Assembly: GCF_000143105.1 (NCBI RefSeq)
Contig: NW_014040819.1
Location: 205,061 to 269,060 of the forward strand
Direction of reading: 5' to 3'
Source of the DNA: Grosmannia clavigera kw1407
Taxonomy: Eukaryota > Ascomycota > Sordariomycetes > Ophiostomatales > Ophiostomataceae
DNA length: 64,000 nt
A program made the position numbers and the translations under genes. This document shows, in pieces, positions 41,815 to 53,390 of the stretch (positions are counted from its first letter, which is position 1; every line of letters begins with the position of its first letter). The notes beneath the pieces are model-generated. The model was given only the letters and a program-made list of their open reading frames with translations. It ran no database searches and had not been told where the DNA came from.

Positions 41815-44454
41815 ATGGAAGAAGAGGACAGAGGTAGGGGAGGGGCTCCTGAAGGAATTGGCCGTCTGCCGAATACACGTCATGTCGCTGACCAGCCGCA
41901 GATTCGACTGCCCAGTCGGAGATCGACCAGGACGAGGTGATGGAGGATGTGGACGACGCAGAAAACGACCGCGAGGGAGAGGGGGACGAGGAGGACCAGC
42001 TGGACGAGGAGGCAGAGGCTGACGCTGAAGCGGACGCAGAAGCAGAAGCGGAAGCAGAAGCAGAAGCGGAAGCAGAAGCAGAAGCGGAAGCAGAAGCAGA
42101 AGCGGAAGCAGAAGCAGACGCCGATGCAGACGCCGAAATAGAAGCTGAAGCTGAAGGAGAAGGAGAAGCGGACAGAGAAGGCGAGACCGAGACAGGCGGC
42201 GGGTCGCCGGGCAAAGAGACTGCTCGCAGCACAGATGCAGCCGACGGAACGGCTGTAGACTCAGCCGAGACGATAGCAGCGACGCGGCAGCGAACGGGCA
42301 GCGCGTCACCGGCATCGATGCAACGGGTGTGGGCCAGAGCAGTGGCAGCACGGGTGTACGACATTGTGCCGACGATGGCGGCACCGCAAGCGACGAGTAT
42401 CAACGCGCTGGCTGTCACGCCAGACCTGCGTTTCATCATGACCGGCGGATCGGACGGCTATATTCGCAAGTACGACGGGCCAGGCACCATAAACGGCAAG
42501 CAGCTGCTGACCGTGGCCCAGCGACACCCGTTTGTCGACAGCGTCGTCAAGGCCGGCATCCTGATGTCGTACTGGGAGAACGACGAGCCGCCGCCGGGTA
42601 GCAGCATTGGTGGTGGCGGGAGCGGCAGCAATGGCGGCGGCCCTGGCGGCGGGTCTGGGATGACGGCCACAACGGCAGCAGTAGCAGCTGCTGCAGCTCG
42701 CAGCGCGGCCGAGGATCACATCCTGTCGCCGGTCTACTCGCTGGCCGTGCACTCGCACGCTCTCTGGCTGCTGGCCGGCACAGAAGGCGGCGGGATCAAC
42801 CTGCAGAGCGTGCGGCACGACGAGGGAAAACGTATCACCAGCCTGCTGGGCCATAGCAATGCCGTCAGCGTGTTGCAGCTGGCGCCCGACGAACGGAGCG
42901 TGCTGAGCGGCAGTTGGGACAAGAACATTTTCGACTGGGATCTCAACACAGGTCACGTGCGTCGCCATTTCGACGGCACCGGCGGCCAAGTTTCAGCCAT
43001 TGAGCTGCGCCCGGCCAGCGGCGCGCCCATCCCGTCACAGGACGACCAGTCGGTGGCAGCAGCAGCGGCAGCAGCAGCGGCAGCAGCAGCGGCAGCAGCA
43101 GTGGGCGTCGATTCTACCTTTTCGTCGTCCAACAGTCAGCCGCTGACTAATGGCGTCTCCGTGCGCGATGGCCCGACCAGCGGGGAGATCAACGGAGAGA
43201 CCGGCTTGGGCACGGCAGCCGGTGTAGGCGTAGGGCCATCAGCGAGCGGTGCATCAGCCACGATCAACGGCGACGACCCCATCCCCGATCACGAGTCGCT
43301 ATTTGGCAGCCCGGTCGTACCGCTGTACGGCGGCATGGGCGAGAATTCGTTTGGCGACGACGACGGCGGCATGGTCACGGCTATCGACAGCTTTGAGCAG
43401 GACGTCGACATGGTGTTGGACAGCAGCAACAACAACGAAGCTGCAGCAACCGACGCCTTTGGCGACTCTTTTGGCGCAGATACGGCCGCTTCTGTTTCTG
43501 CTCTTTCAGCCTCTGCTGCAGCGCTACCCCTCGACGACGACCCGCCAGCTACAGATCCCATGGTTGACCAACCGTCCACGCCAGCTGCTCTTCAGCAGCA
43601 GCTGTCGGCCCAGACCCACGGCCCCGACTTTGCCGACGCCCCGCTGCTCTCGTCCTCGGCTGCTGAGCCGCCTGCATCGCAAACCGAGCCCAGCTCTCAG
43701 GCCACCCAGACCGCTGCCGACGCCACCCAGACGTCCCTGATCAAGTCCGAGGCCGCCCTGCCGTCTCAGCACGGCTCTCCACCTCCCGTCTCCTCCCCCT
43801 CGGCTCTTGTCTACTCGTCCCAACCGCCTCCGGCCGAGTTCGATCCCACCCAGATCTCCGAGACCACATTTTTCTCTGCCAGCATCGACGGCACCATCCG
43901 CATCTGGGATCGTCGACAGAGCCTGCCTATCGCCCGCATCGGCAACCGTCCTGGCGTGCCGCCCTGGTGCATGGGCGCCTGTTGGAGCCCCGATGGCAAC
44001 CGCATCTACGCCGGACGTCGCAATGGCATCGTCGAGGAGTTCGACATCCATCGTGCCCGCAGCTCCTGGAAGCCTGAGCGCTCTCTTCGCTTTCCTGCTG
44101 GTAGCGGGCCTGTCAGTGCTGTTCGCGCCATGGTCAATGGCCGTCATCTTGTGTGGTGAGTGTGGTGTTTTTCTCTGTTTTTGTCTCTCTCTTCTTTCCT
44201 TCTTTCCCATTTTTCCTAACCCCAACAGTGCCTCCCACGATATCCTCCGCCTCTACGACCTCAACGATGCCGCCTCTAAGACCTCCAGCGTCCCCTTCCT
44301 CATCATCCCCGGACCTCCGCGCGCTGGCGTCATCTCCCACCTCTACATCGACCGCACTTCGCGCTACATGTTCTCCACCGCCGGTACTCGTGGCTGGGAG
44401 GGCACAAGCACCGAGGCCCTGATCGGCTACGAGATCAATTCCGTCGTCGGCTAG
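41815..44454 (+). CDS. SPT8: SAGA subunit Spt8 (WD40)
   Basis: Three exons: 41815-41833 (19 nt), 41902-44155 and 44229-44454, introns 68 and 73 nt, giving 832 residues. The N-terminus is strongly acidic, with a run of about 17 Glu-Ala pairs. The Spt8 propeller starts ATSINALAVTPDLRFIMTGGSDGYIRKYDG. More WD repeats follow (HNS-like LLGHSNAVSVLQLAPDE, SGSWDKNIFDWDLNTGHV, FFSASIDGTIRIWDRR, WSPDGNRIYAGRRNGIVEEFDI, and in the last exon ASHDILRLYDL). The YWENDEPP and PGTINGKQLLTVAQRHPFVDSV stretches are Spt8-like. Spt8 links TBP to the SAGA coactivator in the nucleus. A large Ala/Ser/Asp-rich insert (about 370-600) splits the propeller, and long inserts here are known in fungal Spt8. The tiny first exon restores MEEEDRDSTAQSEIDQDE. 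Confidence 0.9.
42018..42118 (+). repeat. GAAGCA/GAAGCG repeat (poly Glu-Ala)
   Basis: About 17 copies of a 6-bp unit, arranged partly as 18-bp higher-order repeats, coding for alternating Glu-Ala near the N-terminus of Spt8. Confidence 0.85.
43055..43106 (+). repeat. GCA/GCG repeat (poly-Ala)
   Basis: Three copies of a GCAGCAGCAGCG unit give a run of about 15 Ala in the insert of the Spt8 propeller. Confidence 0.8.
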
Positions 44455-45354
44455 GAGCTACCGCGACAGACTCTGAAACCTACGAAAGCCAGAACCAGAA
44501 CCAGAAAGGGCTTGCGAGCCTCATCTACGAAAAAGCTGACTCGGGGAGGTCGACTACGCTGGAAGGCGTAAACCTGAAGACCTGGGACAAAGCACGGCGT
44601 TCGTCCGTACATTTTCACTACGGTGCTGCCACATATCTTTAGGGCAGGAAATGCAGACTTACGTAATCAAAGTAGCCTAGCAGCGCGACAGCTTAGTGCA
44701 AAGGCTACCTACCTACTGCTTTATTTCCCTGGTCTATATTGAATGCCACAAGTCCATTCGCCCAGATGGGCCTCCGTGTCCGGCAGCCTCGCCTGCCCGA
44801 GCTGTCACAATGCATATGGTATTCCCCCATGCAGAAACAAGCGCAATAATCATAAGCAGCCGCCGCACCCAAAATACAGAAAAAGAAAAAAGAGCACGGA
44901 AACGCAAACAGCCAGATATGCAGCCAGAGGAAGAGGTGGAAGCATTGTTTGCACACCAAGAAATATGCTAAGAATGTAACTAGCTGGCGCTTTTCGTAGC
45001 CGAGCAGTATTATATATGCGCCGTTCAGCACATTTCAGAGACACCAATGCGTAGCAGGACCGAATCTGCCAGTGGGTTAGAGCAACCAAAGGTATCTCCG
45101 TCAACGTCCGCGGAGCAGCCGCTCGCGACAAACAGCGGCGTGTCAGCAGCCCTGCTGGATGCGGGGCTAGGATTCCACCCAAGAGACGCCTGGGAGTCGC
45201 TCTGGCCGGACCGACTACGACTGCGGCCGTTGCTGTGGCCGTGGCTGCGGCTGCGGCTGCGGCTGCTCGGAGACCCACAACCGTGGAGGGACAATCGGCC
45301 AGCGTCGGAAAGATCACCCGCTGCTGCATTGCTGCTGTTGACCTGTCGAGAATC
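44455..45354. other. Convergent intergenic region
   Basis: 900 bp between SPT8 and the STRAP-like gene. Part around 45020-45350 remains GC-rich and reads as Ser/Arg-rich ORFs on both strands, but no stable gene model emerged. Probably 3' UTRs. Confidence 0.4.
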
Positions 45355-46663
45355 CTACTTCGTCGCCCGGTCTGCGGGTGTCTTCCACAAGCCATAGTCG
45401 CCCTCGCAGTTCTTCCACATCTTGATCGTGCCGTCCTCCGACCCGGTGGCATACAGCTTTCCGTCCGGCGAGAAGGCGACCGACCAAACCGGTCCGTGAT
45501 GGCCCTTGAGAACATCTGGCTGGTTAGAGCAAAACGAGAGAAGATAAGAACACAGGGCAAGAAAAAACGAACCAATCTCGTTGCCATCCTCCCAGGAATA
45601 CACCCGCACCCAGGTGCCCGGCTCCTCGCCCACGATGAACTTGCGGCCCTTGAGATCGAGACCGACGCTAGCCACGCCATGCGACAGCTGGAAGTCCTTG
45701 ATCTTGTTGTCAAATTGTTCGCCGTCCCAGAAGTATACCGACTTCCCGGCTGCCGCCGCCAGCACTGGCTTGCCGCCGCCAATATCTGACGGGCTGCTGT
45801 AGCCTTGCGCCAGCTCGACAATTTCGCAGGACTTGATCTCGCCGTCCAGCACCTCCTCGCGGACACAGCTCAGCGATGGGATGTCAAACCAGCGGAGCGT
45901 GTTTCCAGACGCCGTGATCAGGATTGTCGGCTTGTTTGTCCATACGATGAATTTGATTGAGTCCTTGTGCACGCCGGCTCCAATTTCAAAGGCCGCCCCG
46001 GTCTCGAGGGTGACCGACTCTATTGGCGCGGAAGCAGACGGCGAGCTCGGTCTCGGTCTGGTCTCGGCCAGGTCGAATATGCGCAGCTTCTTCTCGAAAC
46101 CACCGGTAGCGATCATATCTGCATTGTGGGGAGGGTAGGCAATGGCGCGGACGATGTGGTTGTGCTGAAGCGTGTAGAGGAGCTCGCCCGTATGGGTGTC
46201 CCAGATCTTGCTGAGAGAACTGGTTAGGAGGTGACGCGTCGAGGTCGGTCTCGCCGGAGGTCGGCACCACTTACGCTGTGAAGTCGGCCGAGGCCGTGGC
46301 GGCCGTTGAGATGTCGTGGCTCAGCTTTGCCTGCCAGACGGCACCCTTGTGGCCGATGAAGGTACCAATCCTGTCTAGTTAGCAGCTGGCAGTTGTGAGA
46401 TGGACGTAGACCCTCCGCTGCCACGTACCAATCGCCCGTACGGCCATCTCGGAGGATAGGATTTCCATCTGGAGCGGAGTCAGCCAGCAAAAAACAAAGG
46501 CGAGATCGGCGAGTCAAAAATCGGCCTCACCCTTGCAGGCCGAAATTAGGTAGTAGTTCTCGTCGCGAGCCAGAGATGAGAAGCCAATGTGCGGCACCGG
46601 GCGAGAATGGCCGTGGCAGGTGAGCGGCACATACTGCCGGCCATCAGGGGGCACGCTGGTCAT
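45355..46663 (-). CDS. STRAP/UNRIP-like WD40 protein
   Basis: Five exons on the minus strand: 46531-46663, 46429-46468, 46275-46370, 45573-46210 and 45355-45515. Introns are 62, 58, 64 and 57 nt, and all phases agree, giving 355 residues. It reads MTSVPPDGRQYVPLTCHGHS, then a near-complete set of seven WD repeats: ACKDGNPILRDGRTGDWIGT, FIGHKGAVWQAKLSHD, SADFTAKIWDTHTGELLYTL, MIATGGFEKKLRIFDL, ITASGNTLRWFDI, and at the end GHHGPVWSVAFSPDGKLYAT with GSEDGTIKMWKN. The GPVWSVAFSPDG ending and the short loops match serine-threonine kinase receptor-associated protein (STRAP/UNRIP) homologues. In animals these join the SMN complex and TGF-beta signalling; the fungal role is not established. It diverges from DOA1. 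Confidence 0.88.
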
Positions 46664-47315
46664 TGGTATTGTCTGTGCGTCGTTTCGGGAGGGAGGACGT
46701 CGTGGTGCTCGACAATGAATGTCGAAGATAGAGGCTGGCGGGAGAGAGGCAGAGAAAGGAGACGAAAGTCTGATCTCAGCAGCAAAGGACTGTCGGTGAA
46801 GAGATGTTGAGCAGGGAAAGAGCGTGTAGGTCCAGGGATGCAAGGCACAGAAGGCGCAACCGTCTGAGAAGAGGCCAGCAAGAGCTGCAAAAGAAGGAGC
46901 GTTCCAGTCGTATGAAGTCGTGACGTAATAGCAGTTTTCCCAGACCGTGTCCAAAGAGCGAGAAATACAGAGGGCGAGGGCACAAAAGAAGAACGAGAAG
47001 CAGACCAGCGCAGGCAGACCCAACTGCAGAAAAGGGAAGCAAGTGGGCGAGGAAGATTGTGTCTATTTTATTTCGGGGGGTTTCATCGATTTGGGGCGCC
47101 ACAAGCGCCACAACTCTATCACGACAGCGGGGTAGGCACTATCCACTGCAGCAGTGACGAAGAGCTTCGCCCGTTGGCTGATTAGTCAACCTACATTACA
47201 AACAACATCTCCTCTAGGCCGCCCAGCCTCTTTTCCCAATCTCGAGAGCAACGACGAACCCGACTGTGCTCGCGTATCAGAATCAGAGACTGCAATACCC
47301 AAGAACCAGGCTGCG
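46664..47315. promoter_or_regulatory. Divergent promoter of the STRAP-like gene and DOA1
   Basis: 652 bp between two divergent start codons. No motif stands out and no ORF of interest was seen. The DOA1 frame is open upstream to 47154, but the ATG at 47316 is the first good start. Confidence 0.45.
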
Positions 47316-49753
47316 ATGGCGGACAACAACGGCGACTTCCAGCTTTCGGCCAGCCTGGCTGGCCACGACAAGGATGTGAGTTTAGAGAAGCCGATGGAAG
47401 GAGTCGAGATGATTCGTTGAAGCGCTGCGACGTTGAAGCTGTCAGACCTCTTGCTCACACCACAGGTTCGTGCTGTCTGCTTTCCTGCCCCGGGCAGCGT
47501 CTTCACGGCCTCCCGCGACTGCACCGTCCAGGCCTGGCACGAGTCCGTGGCGAGTCCGCCCACATACTCGGCAACGCTGCTGGCACAGGCACCTTACTCG
47601 TTCAACTCGTTGGCTTACCTCCCGCCGTCTGAAGCGCGGCCCCAGCACCCACACGGGCTCGTTCTCGCCGGCAGCCAGGGCCACACGATCGAGGTGCGGC
47701 AACCCGAGTCGAACGTGTCGGAGCCCCGCGTGGCCCTGCTTTCAGGCCACGGCAGCAACGTGTCGACTATTGACGTATCTCCGAGCGGTGACTTTGTCGT
47801 CTCGGGCGACTGGGACGGCAGGGTGAAGCTGTGGAGCACAGAAACATGGGAGCTGCAGCTGGACCTGCCCGGACCGGACCTCAGCGACAAACAGAGGGCG
47901 ATCTGGGCCGTGCTCGCGTACAGCGACAATATTGTGGTCACAGGCTCGGCCGACCACGTCATCCGCGGATACACGCTGCAGGGGTCGCACAACGGCGGCG
48001 AGCTCAGGGCCGGGGTGGTGATCCGCACGCCCGACGTGGTGCGAGCGCTGAGCCGCGTGCGCAAGCATGCCGGCGGCGCCAAGATTGCGAGTGCCGGCAA
48101 CGACTTCTTGATTCGGCTGTGGCAGTTCAACGGCACCGAGGTCGGCGTGCTGCACGGCCACGACAGCTTCATCTACGCGCTGGACAGCCTGCCGACCGGC
48201 GAGCTGGTCAGCTCCAGCGAGGACCGCACCGTACGCATCTGGAGAGACACGTCCTGCATCCAGACCATCACGCATCCGGCGCTGTCTATCTGGTCGGTGT
48301 CGGTGTGCCAGCAGACGGGCGACTTTGCCACCGGTGCCAGCGACAGCGTGGCTCGCATCTTCACGCGGAGCCGTGACCGCATCGCCGCTCCGGTCGTGCT
48401 GCAGGAGTTCCGGGAAGCTGTCCAGCACTCCGCCATTCCGCAGCAGCAGGTCGGCGACGTCAATGCGAGCACACTGCCTGGACCGGACTTTATCGAGACC
48501 AAGTCCGGCACGAAGGAGGGTCAAACGGTCATGATCAACTCGGGAGGCGGCAACATCAGCGTGTACCAGTGGTCTGTAGGCACGTATTATTCCTCTCGTC
48601 GTCTCGTCATCTCGGCTCGCTCGCCTCGCACATGCTAACATCTTGTTGCAGGCCAGAATCAATGGCTCCTTGTCGGCACCGTGGTGGACTCGTCCGCTAC
48701 AGAGGCAGAAAGTGCAGCAGACAACACCTTCACGCTGGACATGGCACCACCCGCCGGCGAAACGCCGCCAAAGCCGAGCATCAGCCATCCGCTAGGCACG
48801 CAAGCAGTGTTTGCCACTCTGCTTCAGAGCAATTTTGCCCGTGAGCAGGCCGGGGGGACAGATGAGAAGGAACGACTGCTGACACTCTCGCAGCCGTTCT
48901 CAAGCGAATCAACACGGTGAACAGCACTCTCAGCGACGGATCTACGCTGGATGCCGACCAGCTGGCGAAGCTAGACCATTTGGTGCAGACTCTGAGCAAG
49001 GAAGTGCCCCAGATACCCGCAGCAGTGCCAGCAACGGCGCGACCGACGACGAAGACCTTTGACCTCGACGCCGACTCGGTGACGCTGGTTCTCCGACTGG
49101 CCACGACATGGCCGTATAAGGACCGGCTGCCTAGCCTCGATCTGCTGCGGTGCATGGCCGCATCGCCGTCCGTGGCCGAATTCAGCGACGGCGAGGGTCA
49201 CAGCGTGCTGGATGCGCTACTGCCGAGCATCCTCGCCTTCCCGGCCGATGCCAAGACGGGCCTACCACAGGATGCAAAGGCGGCTGAAAATAACAGCATG
49301 ATGGTGCTACGGCTGCTGACTAATCTCTTCGTCACCGCTGCTGGCCAGCAGCTGGTGGCCAAGAACGCCGAACGCGCCGTGGGCTTCCTCTCGGACGTGC
49401 TCGACTGCAGCGGGCACAAGAACCGCAACCTGATGGTAGCGCTGGCCTCGGCAGCAAGCAACATGGCGGCGTTTGCGCTGCGGGAACACGAGGCGACGAG
49501 TCAGTCAGCCTTTGGCGGAGACACGCTGGCCAGGCTGATCAAAGTGCTGGCAGTACCGGTCTTGGATCTGGCCGACGGTGAGGTGGTGTACCGGTCGCTG
49601 GTGGCGCTGGGCAACCTGGCCAGCATACCGGGCGGCGACTACGCGCATCGCCTGCGCACGGCTGGGGCGAAGTCGTGGATCAGCGCGGCGACGGACAAGA
49701 TCAAAGAAGAGAGAATAGGGTCGATCGGAGAGACCATTCTCCAGCTGCTGTGA
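47316..49753 (+). CDS. DOA1: Doa1/Ufd3 (PLAA), ubiquitin-binding Cdc48 cofactor
   Basis: Four exons: 47316-47375, 47466-48575, 48657-48840 and 48894-49753, introns 90, 81 and 53 nt, giving 737 residues. The N-terminal propeller has seven WD repeats (LSASLAGHDKDVRAVCFPAPG, SGDWDGRVKLWSTETWEL, VTGSADHVIRGYTLQGSH, SAGNDFLIRLWQFNG, GHDSFIYALDSLPTGELVSS, SSEDRTVRIWRD), which binds ubiquitin. The C-terminal PUL domain (about 480-737; LVLRLATTWPYKDRLPSLDL, ENNSMMVLRLLTNLFVTAAG, NRNLMVALASAASNMA) is the Cdc48-binding armadillo fold. The PFU ubiquitin-binding domain normally between them is reduced to its first strand: after QWLLVGTVVDSS and TFTLDM the sequence jumps to a Pro-rich linker. Doa1 maintains free ubiquitin and acts in Cdc48-dependent degradation and sorting. 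Confidence 0.9.
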
Positions 49754-49928
49754 TACTCGTGCAAAAAGGGGTCATAAATTATAGCATGCCGACAGCCAGG
49801 GTATGATAGCAATGAAAGAGTGCGCGCAGAAACAGCGCCAAATATAAATACAAGATCGTGGACCCCAGCCTGGTCCTTTCGTTGCCCCAAACGCCAGTCT
49901 ATATATGTACACAGGACAGTGTCAGCGC

Positions 49929-50695
49929 CTACAGCAGTAGCCACAGGCCGGCAACGAGGAGCGGCAGCCAGCTGACGGCGAGCGAGCCACGGGCGGTGGA
50001 CGGGGCTCCCGCGCTGGACGTGATGTTGGTTGCGACCTTGGTGGCAATGGTGTAGAGGGTGGAGAAGCCAATGTCCGTGCTGTTGAAGCAGTTGGTCTCG
50101 TTGACGGGATTGAGGCGCGGGTCGTCGTTGTCAACAAGGGTGATGTCGACGCACTATTCCGGTTAGGACAGGACGGAAACGGACAAACGGACAAACAGAG
50201 AGAGACACGGCAGCTTACCGAAAACAGAGAGGCGCCATGCACGGCCAGCTCGACGACCTGGATGGTGGCATTGTCGCCCACCTTGGCATTTGCGTTGGCC
50301 GGCAGCGGAACCTGTGGCAGACAGATGGTGCCGGGGTATGGGTTCTTGGACGGGCCGGTGATGCCAAACTGCGAGACCATGACGTTGGACATGTTGCCGG
50401 GACCGCCGTCAGGGCCATCGGTGCCGAAGCCCATGTTGATAAAGAGCTGGGCAGTGGCATGGCCCTGGAACCAGCCGGGTTGAAACGACACGGCGCCACC
50501 GCCGATGGGCCAGAAAGTGCGGTTGGTCGTGAGCTTCATGCCACCACACGGGTACATCCACTGCATGCCGTAGGGAAAGGTCGCGTTCGTGACGAGGTTG
50601 TCGCCTCGCCAACCGGGATAGACGATGATGGTGTGTGCCGAGACCAGGGCAGCGCCGAGGACGGCAACGAGGAGCGAGAGCGTGGTGGACGTCAT
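49929..50695 (-). CDS. BIM1-like X325 copper protein, GPI-anchored
   Basis: Two exons on the minus strand: 50219-50695 and 49929-50153, intron 65 nt (GTAAGC...CTAAC...ATAG), giving 233 residues. A signal peptide (residues 1-20, LSLLVAVLGAALVSA) is followed directly by His21 in HTIIVYPGWRGDNLVTN, the N-terminal His of the histidine-brace copper site. The X325 family pattern continues with GMQWMYPCGGMKLTTNRTFW, then LFINMGFGTDGPDG, CLPQVPLPANANAKVGDNAT and the exon-2 CVDITLVDNDDPRLNPVNET. The C-terminus is a Ser/Ala stretch plus a hydrophobic tail (LPLLVAGLWLLL) typical of a GPI signal. These proteins resemble lytic polysaccharide monooxygenases, but the studied members take part in copper uptake or wall homeostasis rather than polysaccharide cleavage. 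Confidence 0.88.
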
Positions 50696-51563
50696 GGTGG
50701 CGGTTGGTGCTGCGAGGGGAGAGCTTGGAGTTGACAGAAAGACCGCAAACAGAGGCCGAGAAGTGCAGGAAACAGGTCGATGCCGAGAAGGATTGGCGAC
50801 AGAGTGCGGGTGGTCTTGGCCATATCTACTCGCTCGGAGCAGCAGCGCCCTGTTGCCGGAGAGTGTGACGGCACATGCATAGGCAGAGTTGGCTGGCCAG
50901 AGCGAAAGTGATTCCCCCGCTCTGCTCTCCAGTCCGCCAATCACATCGTCGTGCTCCTGCAACTCTGCCTGCTCGGGCCGCCCGGCTTGGGAGGGAGAGC
51001 AGTCTGGCGGGCGGCTCTCTGGCCTGCAGGCCAATCAGACTGCCATTCAGCCATCCTGATCCCTGCTGGGGCCACTTTTCGTCATCACAGCACCAGCCAA
51101 TGGCAGGCGGAGCGGCACCAACGAGCGGGCGACTCGCCCAGACATGCGCCAATGGGCACAGAAGACGTCTGTCGCACGCGATGGAGCAGGATCGTGTCCG
51201 TACGATCATCAGGCGGCCGTGCGATCCCAATCTGTCTGGAGAGCCTCCCGATGGCTTGCTCGACACGAGCAGAACGCGACGCAGGTGAGACTGCTAACGC
51301 AGGGCGGCTTGGCCACCGCACTTGTAAGCGCCGGCATCAGTCCACGCTGCATGAAGCCAGTCTCAACGGAGTACTCCGTAATTTTAGGTTGGTATCCTTT
51401 TCTTTAGTGCAACGGTCTTCTGTTTGTTGCATATGAGAGTTGTACTCCGCCCCTTTTCATGCATGTGTCTATTTGTTGCATGTGTGCAGTTAGTCGCTTA
51501 ACTTTCTTCAGCTTCAACTAAGATACCTGAACAGCTCAACTCATCACTGCGACTTGCAGCACC
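50696..51563. promoter_or_regulatory. Divergent promoter region of the BIM1-like and SRR1 genes
   Basis: 868 bp without a credible ORF. It contains a perfect 14-bp palindrome of the TACGGAGTA family at 51366-51379, several CCAAT boxes (51031, 51096, 51151) and a leader of lower G+C just before ATG 51564. Confidence 0.45.
51366..51379. repeat. Perfect palindrome ACGGAGTACTCCGT
   Basis: Two opposed copies of the ACGGAGTA motif overlap to make a 14-bp perfect palindrome, about 185 bp upstream of the SRR1-domain gene. GTACTCCG recurs at 51444-51451. Confidence 0.75.
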
Positions 51564-52500
51564 ATGTCTGCATCGCCACCCGCCATTCCCGACGGTGACA
51601 GCGCCGACTCTCCGTCTCCGTGGACCGTCGTCAAGGTCAAGGGAAGCCGCCACAGGGGCCATGGCCGCCGCAGACGTAGTGCTGCCGCCCTGGACTTCCA
51701 CCAACCAGAGCCCATCCGGTCATCAGCCAAGGGCCCGGCCTCTGCAGCCGATATCGAACATGTCCAGCGCGAACACACGCGTGTAGCAGCAGAGTTTTGC
51801 GCACAGCCGTCGTGGCGCCACGTCACAGCCTGGGTTGCCGCCAATGCTTCCGGCCATGCAGCCGTGTCTCGAGCCGTCTGTCTCGGTGCCGGGTCCTTTG
51901 GCAGTCCTCTTGACGGCGGAGAGGCCATTCGCCGTGCTCACGTCCAGACTGCCGTGTTCCTGGCGATTATCGAGATTCTGGGTGTGTGCTGTCGGCCTTG
52001 GTCTTCCTGTCATCTCCTCTTGCTGACCTTCAGCCCCTGCCGGCATCCCGTGCTTCTTTCAAGAGCCGCTGTACGGCGATGCCGATCGCAAGTTTCTCGA
52101 AAGCCTAGGCCACTCCGTCGTCGAGACGCCTGCTGCCACGGCCATGATCAATGCTGACACGCTGGTGTTCGCAATCCACCTGCCCACTCGCGCATATCTG
52201 GACTGTCTCGCAGGCGACCAGCCGGCCTTGCTGATCGGCTCTGGCTACGAGTGTTATGAGCGGTAAGTAAGCAGTGTGGGTGACAGTGATGGTGAGAGCA
52301 GATCGCATAGACAGCATCTGACATGTCGACCGTCCAGACTGCCCCAGTTTGCCACAGCCAAGACATCCCAGCAGCTGCAACGTCTGCAGGAGATCCACAA
52401 CACGTTTGCACGATTTGCTTTTCCGCAGGAGAAGCATGACTACTGCTTCTCAGACACCTATCTTTACTGGCGGCCCATCCAGAATGGCAGCCGAGACTGA
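51564..52500 (+). CDS. SRR1-domain protein
   Basis: Three exons: 51564-51981, 52034-52262 and 52338-52500, introns 52 and 75 nt, giving 269 residues. The N-terminus is basic (GSRHRGHGRRRRSAA). The SRR1-like domain covers about 105-265: RAVCLGAGSFGSPLDGGEA, then QTAVFLAIIEIL, PAGIPCFFQEPLYGDADRKF, LESLGHSVVETPAATAMINA, DTLVFAIHLPTRAYLDCL and LLIGSGYECYER. It is named after Arabidopsis SRR1 (circadian and phytochrome signalling). The yeast relative Ber1 is linked to microtubule function, and the biochemical role is unknown. All phases close, ending at TGA 52500. Confidence 0.85.
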
Positions 52501-52603
52501 TGGCCACCAGTTGGCTGTTCTTCATCGTTGGCCGTGCCTTAGCCTTGCCTTGGCCTCTGCTGCAAATCAAGCCAAAGGTCTCTTGTTGCTGTTGCTGTCG
52601 CCA

Positions 52604-53324
52604 TCATATCTCATATCCCGTCGTCGAAGCCATGAAAGCACTTGATCGCAGCATATACTGCCTCTGTCGTGCTTCTTCAAGAAGGAAGACGAGGTCGTTG
52701 AATGTAAAGGCCCAGAGAACAGTGCTGGCAGCCGTCCAGACAATGACGCCTTCAAGAAGCATGTCGGCAGGCTGCACCGACAACTTTGTTCCCAGCATTG
52801 TCAGGGCGGCGCCAAACGTCTGCGGCACAAAGTTGACGTGCGTCTCCGGTCTCCTTTCACCCTGCTTCTGCTTCTCACTCCTGCTGACTGCTCAGCTGCA
52901 CAAACGTCGACAAGCTCACCCGCATCACTGCCTAGGTCCGCCGGCCAGACTTCCAAAAGGTACACCCGCGCAGCTTCGGCCAGCAGCCCTTGGAGGTTAT
53001 TGGCGGCCTCACCGACTGACACCTTCGCATGGTCGCTGGTGTCGCTCGCCTGTTGTGGTTATTGTGCTTATCATGCCTGTTCCCAACTGACATGTCAGAT
53101 TCCTGGCATGAATAGGCTGCTCCACTGGCGTGCCTATGAGCGACGGACAGGCCTCGGCAGTCTTCGCCCACCCATTTTCAAGGCAGCTGCTAGAACTGGA
53201 ACAGACTCTGACTTCGGCTCCGTGACCGATGATCGGCACTAGTACCAGCAGTTAGCAAATTAGAGCACCATCTACCGTCCGCTGTTCCCACTCACTCACT
53301 GATAAGACTGATGAAGTGCCCCAT
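52604..53324 (-). CDS. Unrecognised small protein (tentative four-exon model)
   Basis: The last two exons look solid. Exon 52879-53049 reads VSVGEAANNLQGLLAEAARV and VYLLEVWPADLGSDAGELVD. After a 59-nt intron with GTGAGA and CAG, exon 52604-52819 reads TFGAALTMLGTKLSVQPADM, a hydrophobic segment (LLEGVIVWTAASTVLWAF), then LVFLLEEARQRQYMLRSS. The beginning is less sure: ATG at 53324, a donor GTGAGT at 53299, a possible exon 53149-53189 and a weak GTCCGT donor give 150 residues with all phases consistent (MGHFISLITAALKMGG...). I do not recognise the family. One membrane-like segment is present. It overlaps no other gene and ends about 100 bp from the SRR1 gene, tail to tail. Confidence 0.45.
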
Positions 53325-53390
53325 CTCCCGTCCCGTCAAGCTTTCCGCGACTTCTTCCACTTGACGGCTGTCCGTCTAGCTGCCGCCTTC

